This document shows, piece after piece, positions 1-7,917 of a DNA stretch of 64,000 nucleotides. Numbering within the stretch: the first letter of the stretch is position 1; each line of letters starts with the position of its first letter. The DNA is from JANOSH01 sp031415695 (lineage in GTDB: Bacteria > Actinomycetota > Acidimicrobiia > Acidimicrobiales > Ilumatobacteraceae). The DNA is taken from assembly GCA_031415695.1 (NCBI GenBank), contig JANOSH010000037.1, positions 1 through 64,000 of the forward strand, given 5' to 3'. The position numbers and the translations under genes were made by a program. A model generated the notes under the pieces. That model was not told the origin of the DNA. It did not search any database and worked only from the letters and a program-made list of their open reading frames with translations.

Positions 1-149
1 CACTGACCCGGCGACATCCCGAACCACGACAACCAGGACGTCAGCATCGCCGCGCCCGACAACAACCCCAACAGCGACCGACCGGACAACACCCGCCAAC
101 ACCTTGCCCAACGCCCTACTTCTTCAGGGGCAAGTAGCTAGTCACCTAG
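1..149 (+). other. unassigned left edge, possible tail of a truncated reading frame
   Basis: The first 130 bases have strongly C-ending codons when read in forward frame 1 (from base 7), giving a short Asp/Asn/Pro-rich stretch that stops near base 135. This looks more like the 3' tail of a coding region than random DNA, but a TGA lies at bases 4-6 in that frame and the upstream part is outside the window. I do not recognise a family. No promoter or terminator hairpin is evident. Confidence 0.2.
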
Positions 150-785
150 TCAGTCGCCCAGCCGCATTCTAAGAACACCGACGCCATCGCCGGTAAGGTC
201 ATCGAGCGCCACTCGCCGACCTGTGACCGCCATGATGATCGCCTCGCCCGACCCGCTGACAACAGCCCCCGACCCGTGGGTCCAGTTCACATCCGGCGCC
301 TCGAATCGCAACCCGCTGACCCGTTTCCCGGGCACAAACCCGCGGGCCTTACCGCCCGCTGCATACGCCACCACGGTCGCTAGGGCTAGGCGATCTAAGG
401 TCGATTCGATGCCGAGCGACCGCTCGATATCTCGCGTGTGAATGTACACGTCGGTGAGTGGCGCAATGGGCCCTACAATCGGCGGAGCGAACTGTTCGGA
501 GGCCAACTCGCGGTACCGTGCCATCAACTCGCTCGGCTCTCGCTCGCCGTAGTGACGGGCCAATTCCCCGGCGAAGGCGTTGAACCCGCCGCGGCGAACC
601 GACCCTGTAAGGAACCGTCGAGTGGGCACGTCGAGGATCGAGACCAGGTGACCAAGCACGTCGCGGTTACGCCAGCCTGCGCACAACGATGGCGTATTCC
701 ACTGCGCAGGAGTCAGGTCCGACACGGTGTCGAGCAGACGCAATCGCTGAGCCGTGACGGCAGCAAACATCTCGTCCTTGATCAT
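150..785 (-). CDS. mycothiol-dependent maleylpyruvate isomerase-family protein
   Basis: A 211-residue protein of the DinB/MDMPI_N superfamily. The N-terminal pattern LCAGWRNRDVLGHLV is the family hallmark (C-x-GW-x-DVLxHL, the His being a metal ligand), and VYIHTRDIERSLG in the second half matches the conserved H-T-x-D segment. Members use mycothiol for isomerase or S-transferase chemistry, or are uncharacterised; the substrate here cannot be told. The ATG at 785 is chosen because the conserved domain begins immediately after it, whereas extending the frame to 977 adds an unrelated basic stretch. A TATGGT hexamer sits 6 nt before this ATG, suggesting a short or absent leader. It stands alone, next to decayed genes. 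Its presence implies a mycothiol-using actinobacterium. Confidence 0.8.
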   Translation of the reverse strand: MIKDEMFAAVTAQRLRLLDTVSDLTPAQWNTPSLCAGWRNRDVLGHLVSILDVPTRRFLTGSVRRGGFNAFAGELARHYGEREPSELMARYRELASEQFAPPIVGPIAPLTDVYIHTRDIERSLGIESTLDRLALATVVAYAAGGKARGFVPGKRVSGLRFEAPDVNWTHGSGAVVSGSGEAIIMAVTGRRVALDDLTGDGVGVLRMRLGD

Positions 786-1099
786 GAGCAACCATATACG
801 TTGCGATACATCGCCAATTCGACCGCTGCGACGCGGCCGGCGTCGGCACCCAGCAGCATCAAAGGCGAATTTCGTACCGTTTTCGGCATCAGATTCACCT
901 TCGAGGCTGTCATGGCCAGGGGCAGCCATGATGGTGGAGAATGTGGTTTTGGTCCTGCAAGACGGTAAACCCCACACGCGACTTGGCTATTCGCTTTACA
1001 GACTGTCACGGCCCACGAGATCAAGACCCTCGCAGACCTTGGGGAAGTCTTGACTAGGTCCGGAGACCTATAAGACGACCCGGGCCATACCGTTGCCGA
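786..1099. other. intergenic spacer, no gene seen
   Basis: About 310 bases between the isomerase-type gene (leftward) and a decayed lipoprotein gene (rightward). The open frames here are extensions or antisense shadows without domain features. A TTGACT (1050-1055) and a TATAAG (1069-1074) are present but only 13 nt apart, so they make a poor promoter pair for the gene starting at 1100. Confidence 0.5.
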
Positions 1100-1760
1100 A
1101 TGAAATGCCGCCAGCTCGCCGCCCTAGCCGTTGCGCTTGTTCTCGCAGGCTGTACAGGCTCGGCGACCACCGCCCCGCCGTCCACGTTGACGACCGCCAA
1201 CTCGACCCGACCGCCGGTCATCCCGGTCACCGCACCACCAGGAAGACCAACCACCCTGTCACCCAAAGCCGCCATCGAAGCCGAACTTCGAGCCATCTTC
1301 ACCGAGTCCCAAGGGATCAACGACGCGTGTCTCGGCAATCCGCCGCATTGCAACCGTGCCGGATTGGTGCGACATCTCCCGATGGTGGACGGAGCACGCG
1401 TCCTGGTGAGGATCGACGAATGGGTGGCGAAACGCATTTTCGGTCGGCCCCAACACAGACCCCAACCTCGACTATTACGTCATCGAGAAGGTCACAGTCT
1501 CACTCGCAATGGCCGAGGCCGAAGTTGTTGTTTGCTATGTCGATGGGCTCGTCCAATGCACGATGGAAAACCTTCCAGGGCCGACCGAAGTAATTCTCAA
1601 CGACGAAGTGCTCGGGTCACGACGGACATTTACGTACGTCAAAACGTCGGATACCTGGATCAACGTGAAGACTGTCGAGACAGAGAACTTCGATCCGCGG
1701 ACCGCTAACAGTTGTGCCCTGAGGCAGCAAAGAAACGTTCATTCGTCACTGGAGTATTGA
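1100..1760 (+). pseudogene. frameshifted lipoprotein gene
   Basis: The ATG at 1100 opens a lipoprotein signal: a short basic start, a hydrophobic ALAVALVLAGC stretch with lipobox LAGC (Cys near residue 18), then a Thr/Pro-rich linker. The frame carries plausible coding to about base 1440 and then turns into low-quality Arg/His-rich sequence. From about 1443 the neighbouring frame (third forward frame) carries a good continuation (VGPNTDPNLDYYVIEKV onward, with several Tyr, Val and Cys) ending at 1760. That frame is closed by a TGA at 1407, so the shift lies between 1410 and 1443. The simplest reading is one roughly 220-residue lipoprotein gene broken by a +1/-1 shift, either real decay or an assembly error. 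The family is not recognised. Overlaps the next broken gene by about 50 bases. Confidence 0.6.
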
Positions 1761-2610
1761 TCCTAATTTCGATCGGCATTATGCCGAGCATGCAAGCCTC
1801 AGCCAGTGGCAGAACTCAGAACGAGCCGAACACGGATACGACAAAAGGCCGGCCGCCCGCGCCACCGCCGACGACAGTGCCGGCGAAGGCCTCGAACAAC
1901 GCCGACGGCAGCGCCAACGCCTTGGTAAAGGCCGCCGACAATGCGTCGTCTGCACCCAAGCCGACCAGACCCGCCACCCCAGCACCGGCGGACCCGTGCA
2001 CAGAAACGGTGAGTGTGTTCGACGGCTTGTCGGGCCGTCCCGAGCGTGATCATGACACGTTCGGCGACGTTCGATACCTATGTACACCCGTACCTGCCCG
2101 ACCGACACCCTTGGCCCCGCCTACCGTTGGGTCCCGCTCTATACCCAAGCTCAACTCCTCCAACAACTCGTCGCCCAAGTCATCTGGCTCGATCCCACCA
2201 CCGTCGCCGTCACCACCCTGACAGCCGCCACCCCCGGGCTATCCGTGACCGCCACCCTCACCCCCACCAAAATGACCGTCACACCGGCCGACCACGACCC
2301 CATCGTGTGTAACCCGAACGTGACCCAGCCAACTCAACAGTTCCTCGACGACCACCCGCCGCTCGAACCAACGGACACACCGCTCGCCTGCGAAATTCGA
2401 TTCACCAAAACCAGCAAAGACCAGCCGAATCTCAAATACCCCACCACTATCCAAGTCGCCTGGAACATGACCTGGACCACCACCGCCGGCGGCACCGGAA
2501 CCATCCCCGGCGTCACCACAAACACCACCACCAACATAGCTGCCGCCGTCTCGCAGCGACGTTTGCAAGAGGGTCGATGCCGAGCGGTGCGCCGAGGTAC
2601 AAACCGATGA
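1712..2610 (+). pseudogene. frameshifted gene for a secreted Thr/Pro-rich protein
   Basis: Starts at a TTG (1712) or nearby. A signal-peptide-like segment (FVTGVLILISIGIMPSMQASA) is followed by a Pro/Ala/Thr/Asn-rich linker and a Cys-containing piece ending near base 2090. Coding then moves to the first forward frame, which continues with YTRTCPTDTLGPAYRWV and a Thr-rich extracellular-type domain to about 2550, closing at 2610 after an Arg-rich, noncoding-like tail. The Cys residues at both sides of the break and the continuous Thr/Pro composition argue that the two pieces are one gene. This kind of protein occurs on mobile or accessory islands in Acidimicrobiia, but I cannot name it. Product would be exported and anchored or released outside the membrane. 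Confidence 0.55.
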
Positions 2611-2792
2611 GCTGCATTACTGGCTATGCGAAGTGGCCTCCCGCCGCGAGTCCGTTGGCTTGGGCTTCGACGGCGCCCTGGGCGGTGATGTCCATCGGCA
2701 TCTGGCAGACCCACCCGGATCTGCTACCCGGCTTGCTGGACGATGTCGAGGCGTTCGCCGACATCCTTCGTCGTGGTGCTGACGTTCCTTGA
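2555..2792 (+). pseudogene. gene remnant split over two frames
   Basis: Between the broken secreted-protein gene and the DUF222 gene, the second forward frame reads a coding-like segment beginning SDVCKRVDAERCAEVQTDEL (2555 on). From about 2705 the third frame reads THPDLLPGLLDDVEAFADIL and stops at 2792. Codon use in both pieces resembles genuine genes nearby. It may be the true 3' part of the preceding gene or a separate fragment. No family assigned. Confidence 0.3.
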
Positions 2793-2849
2793 CCGAGTCT
2801 TGATTATATGTTCGTTCGTACTTGACAATACAGCCGTACACTTGTTCGT

Positions 2850-4079
2850 ATGCCTTGTTCGAGCGGTTTCCTCATTGACGCAGTCACCACGCTGCAGTCG
2901 ACCGCGTTCGAATCGTTGACCGCCACCGAAGTCGCTCACCGTATGGTCCTAGTTCGCAAAGTCCAGTCCTACATCACGTCGTGCGAAATACAACTCCTAG
3001 CCCGCAACGCCGTCCTCCACGCTGAAGGTAAAGCACCCAGCCCCGAGGCAACGGCCGCCAAATCGGGTAGCTCCGCTCGGCGGGCACGAAAAGTTCGAGA
3101 CCGTGCCGCCGCGGTCGATGCTGTACCCGAACTTGGCGACGCGTTGGCGGACGGCGACATCACCGGTGAACACGCCGACATCCTCGCCCAAACCTTGGCA
3201 CGCGCGTCTGGCGCCGTTCGCGACCGGCTCATCGCCCACCGCTCCCACTTCGTCGACGCGGCCCGCCGGTTGTCCGTCGACGAGTTCTGGCGCTACTGCC
3301 ACCGACAAATCCTGCTCGCCGATACCGACCTCACAGAACACGACCGACACCTACGAGACACCTCGCTACGCAAATGGATCGACCCAGCCACCGGCATGTA
3401 CCGCATCAGCGGCCACTACGACCCCGAAACCGGTGCCCGCTTGTTCGGAGCAATCGACACCGAAACCGAACGCATCTTCCACGCTGGGCCAACCGGGCGC
3501 CCAGCGGGCAGCGCTGATCAAACCGCCGCCCACGCCCTCACCAACCTCGTCGCCGGCGGTTTCACCCAAACCCACCCCGGAAAAACCGAACTCATCGCCA
3601 TCATCGACCTACAAACCCTCCTCAACGGAACCCACGCCGGCACCATCGCCGAATACGGCGATGGAACCCAAGTCCCCGTATCAACACTGCGCCGGTTGTG
3701 CTGCGACGCACACATCATCCCCACCGTCCTCGGCGGTAACTCAGAAATCCTCGACCTTGGCCGCAGCCAACGCCTCGCCAGCCACGCCCAGCGCCGCGCC
3801 CTACGCGCCCAACACCGCACCTGCGCCATCCCCAACTGTGCGGTCCCATTCGACAACTGCACCATCCACCACCTCGAACCCTGGGAACACGGCGGACCAA
3901 CCAACATCCACAAAATGATCCCCGCCTGCAACAACCACCATCATGACCTTCACGAAGGCCAATGGACCTACAAAATCCAACCCGACCAATCAGTCCACTG
4001 GACCCGACCCGACGGCACCCTCGACACCGACGCCCCACCACCAACCCTCAAACCCCACACCTGGACAACCGCAGCATGA
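2850..4079 (+). CDS. DUF222 domain HNH endonuclease-type protein
   Basis: A 409-residue protein of the actinobacterial DUF222-HNH family (related to the mycobacterial 13E12 repeat proteins). The N-terminal two-thirds is the helical DUF222 region. The C-terminal HNH module lies around residues 323-372: CAIPNC, then IHHLEPWEHGG, then N-H-H-H-D-L-H, with the paired Cys and His residues intact. Members are abundant in actinobacteria, often multi-copy and in mobile or variable regions; function is unproven, with DNA cleavage inferred from the HNH fold. A TACACT hexamer (2837-2842) ends 8 nt before the ATG, consistent with leaderless transcription. The gene follows decayed genes and precedes a toxin-antitoxin pair, fitting an accessory island. 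Confidence 0.85.
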   Translation: MPCSSGFLIDAVTTLQSTAFESLTATEVAHRMVLVRKVQSYITSCEIQLLARNAVLHAEGKAPSPEATAAKSGSSARRARKVRDRAAAVDAVPELGDALADGDITGEHADILAQTLARASGAVRDRLIAHRSHFVDAARRLSVDEFWRYCHRQILLADTDLTEHDRHLRDTSLRKWIDPATGMYRISGHYDPETGARLFGAIDTETERIFHAGPTGRPAGSADQTAAHALTNLVAGGFTQTHPGKTELIAIIDLQTLLNGTHAGTIAEYGDGTQVPVSTLRRLCCDAHIIPTVLGGNSEILDLGRSQRLASHAQRRALRAQHRTCAIPNCAVPFDNCTIHHLEPWEHGGPTNIHKMIPACNNHHHDLHEGQWTYKIQPDQSVHWTRPDGTLDTDAPPPTLKPHTWTTAA

Positions 4080-4110
4080 CAACTCTTCATCCGTCGGGTA
4101 TGACTGATGG

Positions 4111-4116
4111 TATGAT
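4111..4116 (+). promoter_or_regulatory. -10 box of a leaderless toxin-antitoxin promoter
   Basis: TATGAT is one base from the consensus TATAAT and ends 8 nt before the ATG at 4124, so transcription would begin on the start codon. No convincing -35 element at 16-18 nt. An upstream in-frame ATG at 4100 would lie within this promoter, which is why 4124 is preferred as the antitoxin start. Confidence 0.5.
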
Positions 4117-4123
4117 CACTAAT

Positions 4124-4369
4124 ATGACATCAAAGGTGACGATCTCCCTGCCTCAACAGATGCTGAAGGAACTCGACGAACTCGCTCGTCGCCAGAACTG
4201 CTCGCGGTCGGCGCTCTTCGCCCAAGCGACGCAACGACTGCTCGACGAGCAGTTCGTTGCGCTGGTCAACTCGTTCGTCGACGCCGAAACAGATGTTGAC
4301 CGGGAGGAGCAAACTTCGTGGCTGAAGTACGGTCGCAATCGCCTCGCGGCGGAAACGCAACCGTGTTGA
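4124..4369 (+). CDS. ribbon-helix-helix antitoxin of a MazEF-like pair
   Basis: An 81-residue protein. It begins with SKVTISLPQQMLKELDELAR, the beta-strand and first helix of a CopG/MetJ-type ribbon-helix-helix DNA-binding domain, followed by CSRSALFAQAT (second helix). The acidic C-terminal half (DAETDVDREE) would wrap and neutralise the toxin. It overlaps the toxin gene by 52 bases, in a different frame, so the two are translationally coupled. By analogy with known pairs it should repress its own promoter and be degraded faster than the toxin. Confidence 0.85.
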   Translation: MTSKVTISLPQQMLKELDELARRQNCSRSALFAQATQRLLDEQFVALVNSFVDAETDVDREEQTSWLKYGRNRLAAETQPC

Positions 4370-4665
4370 GAGGCGAGGTCTACTGGGTCGATGCGCCGGG
4401 TGGGCCCCGTCCCGCCGTGGTCGTGTCGGCCGATAGGTACAACCAAGCCCGCATCAACACAGTGGTGGTCGCAACCATCACCTACACCCCTGCGAACGGG
4501 CGGCCAGGCCGAGTGTCAATCGACTTCAACGGCAGCGAGAAAGCAGTTAACACGAACGGCATCTACACCATCTTGAAAAGTGACCTACGCGAGTACATCG
4601 CACGCCTCGATCTGATCGAGATGGAGACAGTCGACTTCGAACTCAACCGGTCATTGTTCAACTGA
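4318..4665 (+). CDS. mazF: MazF/PemK-family endoribonuclease toxin
   Basis: A 115-residue PemK/MazF-fold protein. LRGEVYWVDAPGGPRPAVVVSA is the typical first strand pair of the family, followed by VVVATITYTP and NTNGIYTILKSDL, which matches the conserved 'N-x-D-x-I-x-T-V-x-K-S-x-L' region. Family members are sequence-specific mRNA interferases neutralised by the adjacent RHH antitoxin. The GTG at 4318 gives a start inside the antitoxin gene; a GTG/TTG around 4360 just before the LRGEVYW strand is an alternative that would avoid the extra 17 residues. Probably a stabilisation or stress module of the accessory region. Confidence 0.88.
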   Translation: MAEVRSQSPRGGNATVLRGEVYWVDAPGGPRPAVVVSADRYNQARINTVVVATITYTPANGRPGRVSIDFNGSEKAVNTNGIYTILKSDLREYIARLDLIEMETVDFELNRSLFN

Positions 4666-4709
4666 GACGTGAGGCATCCGGCGACCCGAGCCGAGCCGAG
4701 CCCGGCCCA

Positions 4710-5945
4710 TCACGTCAACGACTGGTACACCATCTGTCGAAGTTGTCGCCTTATCGGCCACGACGACGACGGCATGAGCTGCGTAATCAAGACAACCGTT
4801 ATTTCCTCCACCGGGTCCACCCAGAAATACGTGCTCGCCGCCCCGCCCCAGTAGAACTCGCCGGGCGAACACACGACGCTCACAGCAGCCGGGTCAATCG
4901 CCACCGCGAACCCGAGCCCAAAGCCGATGCCTTCAAAGGTCGACTCCGAGAACGAGCGTTGGCCCATCACGGTCAGATCGACCCCGCCGGGCAAATGGTT
5001 CAGCGTCATGTACTCGGCTGTCTTGCGACCAAGGATCCGCACGCCCTCGAGTTCGCCCCGGTTGAGCAACATCGTCGTGAACCGGTGATAGTCACCAATC
5101 GTGCCGACCATGCCACCGCCACCCGACAGGAAAGTCGGCGCCGACAGGTACGCCGACGTCGACGGGGGATCGATCAAGAGTGTCGGGTTACCAGGGGTGT
5201 AGGCGTAACAGGCCGCAAATCGGTCGACCTGGTCGGGCCGCACGACAAAACCTGCGTCGACCATTCCGAGAGGACCGGTGATGTGATCACGCACATACTC
5301 ATCGAGCGGCTGGCCCGACAACACCTCAACCAAACGGCCGACAACGTCGGTGGCCATCGAGTACGCCCATTTGGTGCCAGGCGAAAATCGCAACGGCAAC
5401 TGCCCAAGCAGGTCGACCGTGTCAGCCAAGTTCATGGTCTGCTTGCCGAGCGACTGGATTCCGCGCGCCCCGTACACCGAACACAAGGGATGGTCGCCCA
5501 CAAAGTCGTACGTGAGCCCCGAGGTATGGCTCAGCAGATGTTTGATTGTCATGTTGGCCGATCTCGGCGAGGTGCGAAACCTGGTGGCGTTGCCGTCGAG
5601 CCACACGTCTTGGTGCTCGAAGGCGGGCAAGTACGTCTGGACCGGGTCATCAAGCTGGAAGCGGCCGCGCTCATACAACTGCATGAGCGCGACCGAAACG
5701 ATGGGCTTGGTCATCGAGTACAACCGAACGACAGTATCGGGCGTCATCGCCGCGCCCGTTTCTCGGTTGCTGTGGCCGCCATTCCAGTAATACGCCGGTT
5801 GACCTTTGCGAGACACCAGCACCGACGCGCCTACATAACGACCGGCATCGAGATACTGGGTTTGCAGAAACTCGCCAATGCGCTCCAGACGATCGGGATC
5901 AAAACCCAAGTCGGCGGGGCGGTCGGTCACGGCAGGAAGTCCCAT
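4710..5945 (-). CDS. beta-lactamase-fold serine hydrolase (class C/esterase type)
   Basis: About 411 residues of the Beta-lactamase (PF00144) family. The nucleophile motif S-x-x-K is visible in VRLYSMTKPIVS; the second motif Y-x-N/S appears as WAYSMATDVVG, and HLLSHTSGLTYDF is the typical conserved segment following the nucleophile domain. The length fits EstB-like esterases and D-aminopeptidase relatives rather than secreted beta-lactamases. No signal peptide is seen if the ATG at 5945 is used, suggesting a cytoplasmic enzyme; the frame extends to 6038 but the extra part lacks domain support. The substrate is unknown. Convergent with the MazF gene. Confidence 0.85.
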   Translation of the reverse strand: MGLPAVTDRPADLGFDPDRLERIGEFLQTQYLDAGRYVGASVLVSRKGQPAYYWNGGHSNRETGAAMTPDTVVRLYSMTKPIVSVALMQLYERGRFQLDDPVQTYLPAFEHQDVWLDGNATRFRTSPRSANMTIKHLLSHTSGLTYDFVGDHPLCSVYGARGIQSLGKQTMNLADTVDLLGQLPLRFSPGTKWAYSMATDVVGRLVEVLSGQPLDEYVRDHITGPLGMVDAGFVVRPDQVDRFAACYAYTPGNPTLLIDPPSTSAYLSAPTFLSGGGGMVGTIGDYHRFTTMLLNRGELEGVRILGRKTAEYMTLNHLPGGVDLTVMGQRSFSESTFEGIGFGLGFAVAIDPAAVSVVCSPGEFYWGGAASTYFWVDPVEEITVVLITQLMPSSSWPIRRQLRQMVYQSLT

Positions 5946-6057
5946 CTTCAAGACGCTAAACCCGTCGACCGCGCACAGCCAACACGCGAAGCGGCCCGGC
6001 CTCCCGCCAAGGAGCCGGACCGCGTTCGTATTGAACAAAATCTTACCGCCGAAAGCG

Positions 6058-6906
6058 TCAGGCGCTCAGTCGGCTCTTCCAATTGCTTTGGTCGCCTACG
6101 GCCGCGGCATAGCTGACCTTGCGGCGAGCCATCCGACCCGACGACGACACCACGGTGCCAACTTCCTCAACAACGTCAGTGTCGTACTGCGATTCGATGC
6201 CATCACGAAGCATTACGAGGGCCTCGCTGCGGAGCTGAGACACTCGGCTCTCGGTCACGCCCAGGAAGCGGGCCAGATTCTCCGAGGTCTTTTCTTCGAG
6301 GAAGTAACCGACTATCACAATGCGGTGACGTTCCGGCAGCAGAGTCACGGCGTCACGCAGGTACGCCTTCAGCTCACGGTGCTCGAGTTCCTCGAGCGGC
6401 TCAAGGGTTGTGCGGTCGTGAAGGCTGTCGATAACCGTCATCTCGTCGCTCTCGTCCGATACCTTCTGGTCAAGAGCCAGGACAACCGAGCGGAACACAC
6501 GGTCACGGAACGACGCCAATTCGGCCGGCTGTACACCGAGCGCACCGGCAACTTCGTCACGGGTGGGGGTCCGAGCCAGTCGGTTGGCCAGTTCGTGCTC
6601 AGCAGCGTCGACTCGACGCGACATGCTGCGAACCGAACGTGGTGCCCAGTCGGCGGCACGCACGGCATCAAGCACGGCGCCGCGAATGCGTTGCGCCGCG
6701 AAACGCTCGAACGGCACTCCACGGCTCCCGTCGAAGCGATGAGCCGCTTCAACAAGCCCGAGCACCCCGGCTCGAACGAGCTCGCCCCGATCAACGTGAC
6801 GGGGGAAGTTCACCGCCGTCTGAACCACAACCTGTTCGACCAGTGGAAGGTACTGCTCCACCTGCTGCTTCTCTACCATCACCGTTGCGATTTGTGTTTC
6901 CGCCAT
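6058..6906 (-). CDS. RNA polymerase sigma factor of the FliA/WhiG type
   Basis: About 282 residues. Region 2 reads GELVRAGVLGLVEAAHRFD, then VPFERFAAQRIRGAVLDAVR and ADWAPRSVR, the FliA/WhiG/SigF-like core-binding and -10 recognition signature. Region 3 (TPTRDEVAGALGV) and region 4 (LLPERHRIVIVGYF then LARFLGVTESRVSQLRSEAL) follow in order, so this is a complete group 3 sigma factor. A GGCAGGAAC Shine-Dalgarno-like sequence precedes the ATG at 6906. The C-terminal ~45 residues after region 4 are an extra tail. No flagellar, sporulation or anti-sigma gene adjoins it, so its regulon cannot be read from context. Confidence 0.88.
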   Translation of the reverse strand: MAETQIATVMVEKQQVEQYLPLVEQVVVQTAVNFPRHVDRGELVRAGVLGLVEAAHRFDGSRGVPFERFAAQRIRGAVLDAVRAADWAPRSVRSMSRRVDAAEHELANRLARTPTRDEVAGALGVQPAELASFRDRVFRSVVLALDQKVSDESDEMTVIDSLHDRTTLEPLEELEHRELKAYLRDAVTLLPERHRIVIVGYFLEEKTSENLARFLGVTESRVSQLRSEALVMLRDGIESQYDTDVVEEVGTVVSSSGRMARRKVSYAAAVGDQSNWKSRLSA

Positions 6907-7058
6907 GTTCCTGCCGCCTCCACCTGTTGTATCCAACTTCCCGCCAAGGGAGTATCGCAACACTCTTTGTGTGTTTGCCAGCACTTTGAGTGTTTTCAGA
7001 GGAGAATGAGCGGGGCGACCCACTTACACAGCTGTAGTTATAGGCCGTTCGATTCGGG

Positions 7059-7085
7059 AATTGTTGACCAACTGGGTCGACAATT
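7059..7085. promoter_or_regulatory. inverted repeat upstream of peroxiredoxin gene
   Basis: Arms AATTGTTGACC and GGTCGACAATT (11 bp, one mismatch) surround a 5-nt centre. It lies between the divergent sigma-factor and peroxiredoxin genes, 65 bases before the latter's start, and is a plausible operator for a redox-responsive or other dimeric regulator. The regulator is not identifiable from the window. Confidence 0.4.
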
Positions 7086-7150
7086 GACGAAAAGACCGAT
7101 AGCGTGCCCCTCTCAGCGTATCTGTCTCAACTATTCAAGGAGTTTTCGCC

Positions 7151-7786
7151 ATGACTGTCCGTCTTGGAGACGTCGCCCCCGACTTCACCGCAGAAACCAC
7201 CCAGGGCAAAATCAGCTTCCACGACTGGCTCGGCGACAGCTGGGGCGTGCTTTTCTCCCATCCCAAGGACTTCACACCGGTGTGCACCACCGAACTTGGC
7301 TACGTAGCCCGCATCAAGCCCGAGTTCGATCGGCGCAACGTCAAGGTCATCGGCCTGTCGGTCGATCCGGTCGCAAGCCACCTCACCTGGGAGCGCGACA
7401 TCGAAGAGACACAAGGCACTGCGGTCAACTTCCCCATGATCGGCGACGCCGACAAGGCAGTGTCCGACCTGTACGACATGATCCACCCCAATGCCAACGA
7501 CACGTTCACCGTCCGCTCGGTCTTCATCATCGGGCCCGACAAGAAAATCAAGCTCACCATCACGTACCCGGCGTCCACCGGTCGCAACTTCGACGAGATT
7601 TTGCGAGTCATCGACTCCTTGCAACTCACCGCCAAGTATTCCGTGGCCACGCCCGTCAACTGGGCGAACGGCGACGACGTGATCATTGGCGCCGCAGTCA
7701 CCGACGAACAGGCCAAGGAGAAGTTCCCGCAGGGCTGGAAAACCGTCAAGCCGTACCTGCGCATCGTTCCCCAACCCGGCAAATGA
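7151..7786 (+). CDS. 1-Cys peroxiredoxin (Prx6-type, AhpC/TSA family)
   Basis: A 211-residue peroxiredoxin that reduces hydrogen peroxide and organic hydroperoxides in the cytoplasm. The peroxidatic Cys is in DFTPVCTTELGYVAR (near residue 45), with the supporting Thr (FTPVC) and an Arg further on in the KKIKLTITYPASTGRN region. The long C-terminal extension ending KPYLRIVPQPGK is typical of Prx6 members, which lack the resolving Cys of 2-Cys enzymes; I see no second conserved Cys. A clear AAGGAG Shine-Dalgarno sequence (7137-7142) sits 8 nt before the ATG. Preceded by a palindrome and followed by a hairpin, so probably monocistronic. Confidence 0.93.
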   Translation: MTVRLGDVAPDFTAETTQGKISFHDWLGDSWGVLFSHPKDFTPVCTTELGYVARIKPEFDRRNVKVIGLSVDPVASHLTWERDIEETQGTAVNFPMIGDADKAVSDLYDMIHPNANDTFTVRSVFIIGPDKKIKLTITYPASTGRNFDEILRVIDSLQLTAKYSVATPVNWANGDDVIIGAAVTDEQAKEKFPQGWKTVKPYLRIVPQPGK

Positions 7787-7859
7787 GCGTTAGCGAGCCG
7801 AAGGTAAGCCAGCTAATCAGATACGGCAAGTAGCACGAACGAATCAACCATTCGGCTAC

Positions 7860-7886
7860 GAGTCATCCTCCTAGAGGGGATGACTC
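7860..7886 (+). terminator. hairpin after peroxiredoxin gene
   Basis: An 11-bp stem (arms GAGTCATCCTC and GGGGATGACTC with one G-T pair) and a 5-nt loop CTAGA. It lies 74 bases after the peroxiredoxin stop and 32 bases before the kinase gene. There is no T-run after it, so it would be a U-less terminator, or a structured leader for the kinase operon. Confidence 0.45.
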
Positions 7887-7917
7887 GTGCCACATCTGTC
7901 GATACCCTGGAGAGCTG

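Noticed and set aside
2822..2827. TTGACA as -35 box for the DUF222 gene
   Set aside because: A 17-nt spacer puts the -10 over the start codon with sequence TTCGTA; the TACACT box 8 nt before the ATG explains the start better.
4743..6116. Long forward open frame (457 codons) over the serine hydrolase gene
   Set aside because: Arg/His/Gln-rich translation without domains; exactly antisense to a reverse-strand gene with clear SxxK and LLSHTSG motifs.
5878..7833. 651-codon forward open frame
   Set aside because: It runs antisense through the sigma-factor gene and out of frame through the peroxiredoxin gene; composition is typical of a GC-rich shadow.
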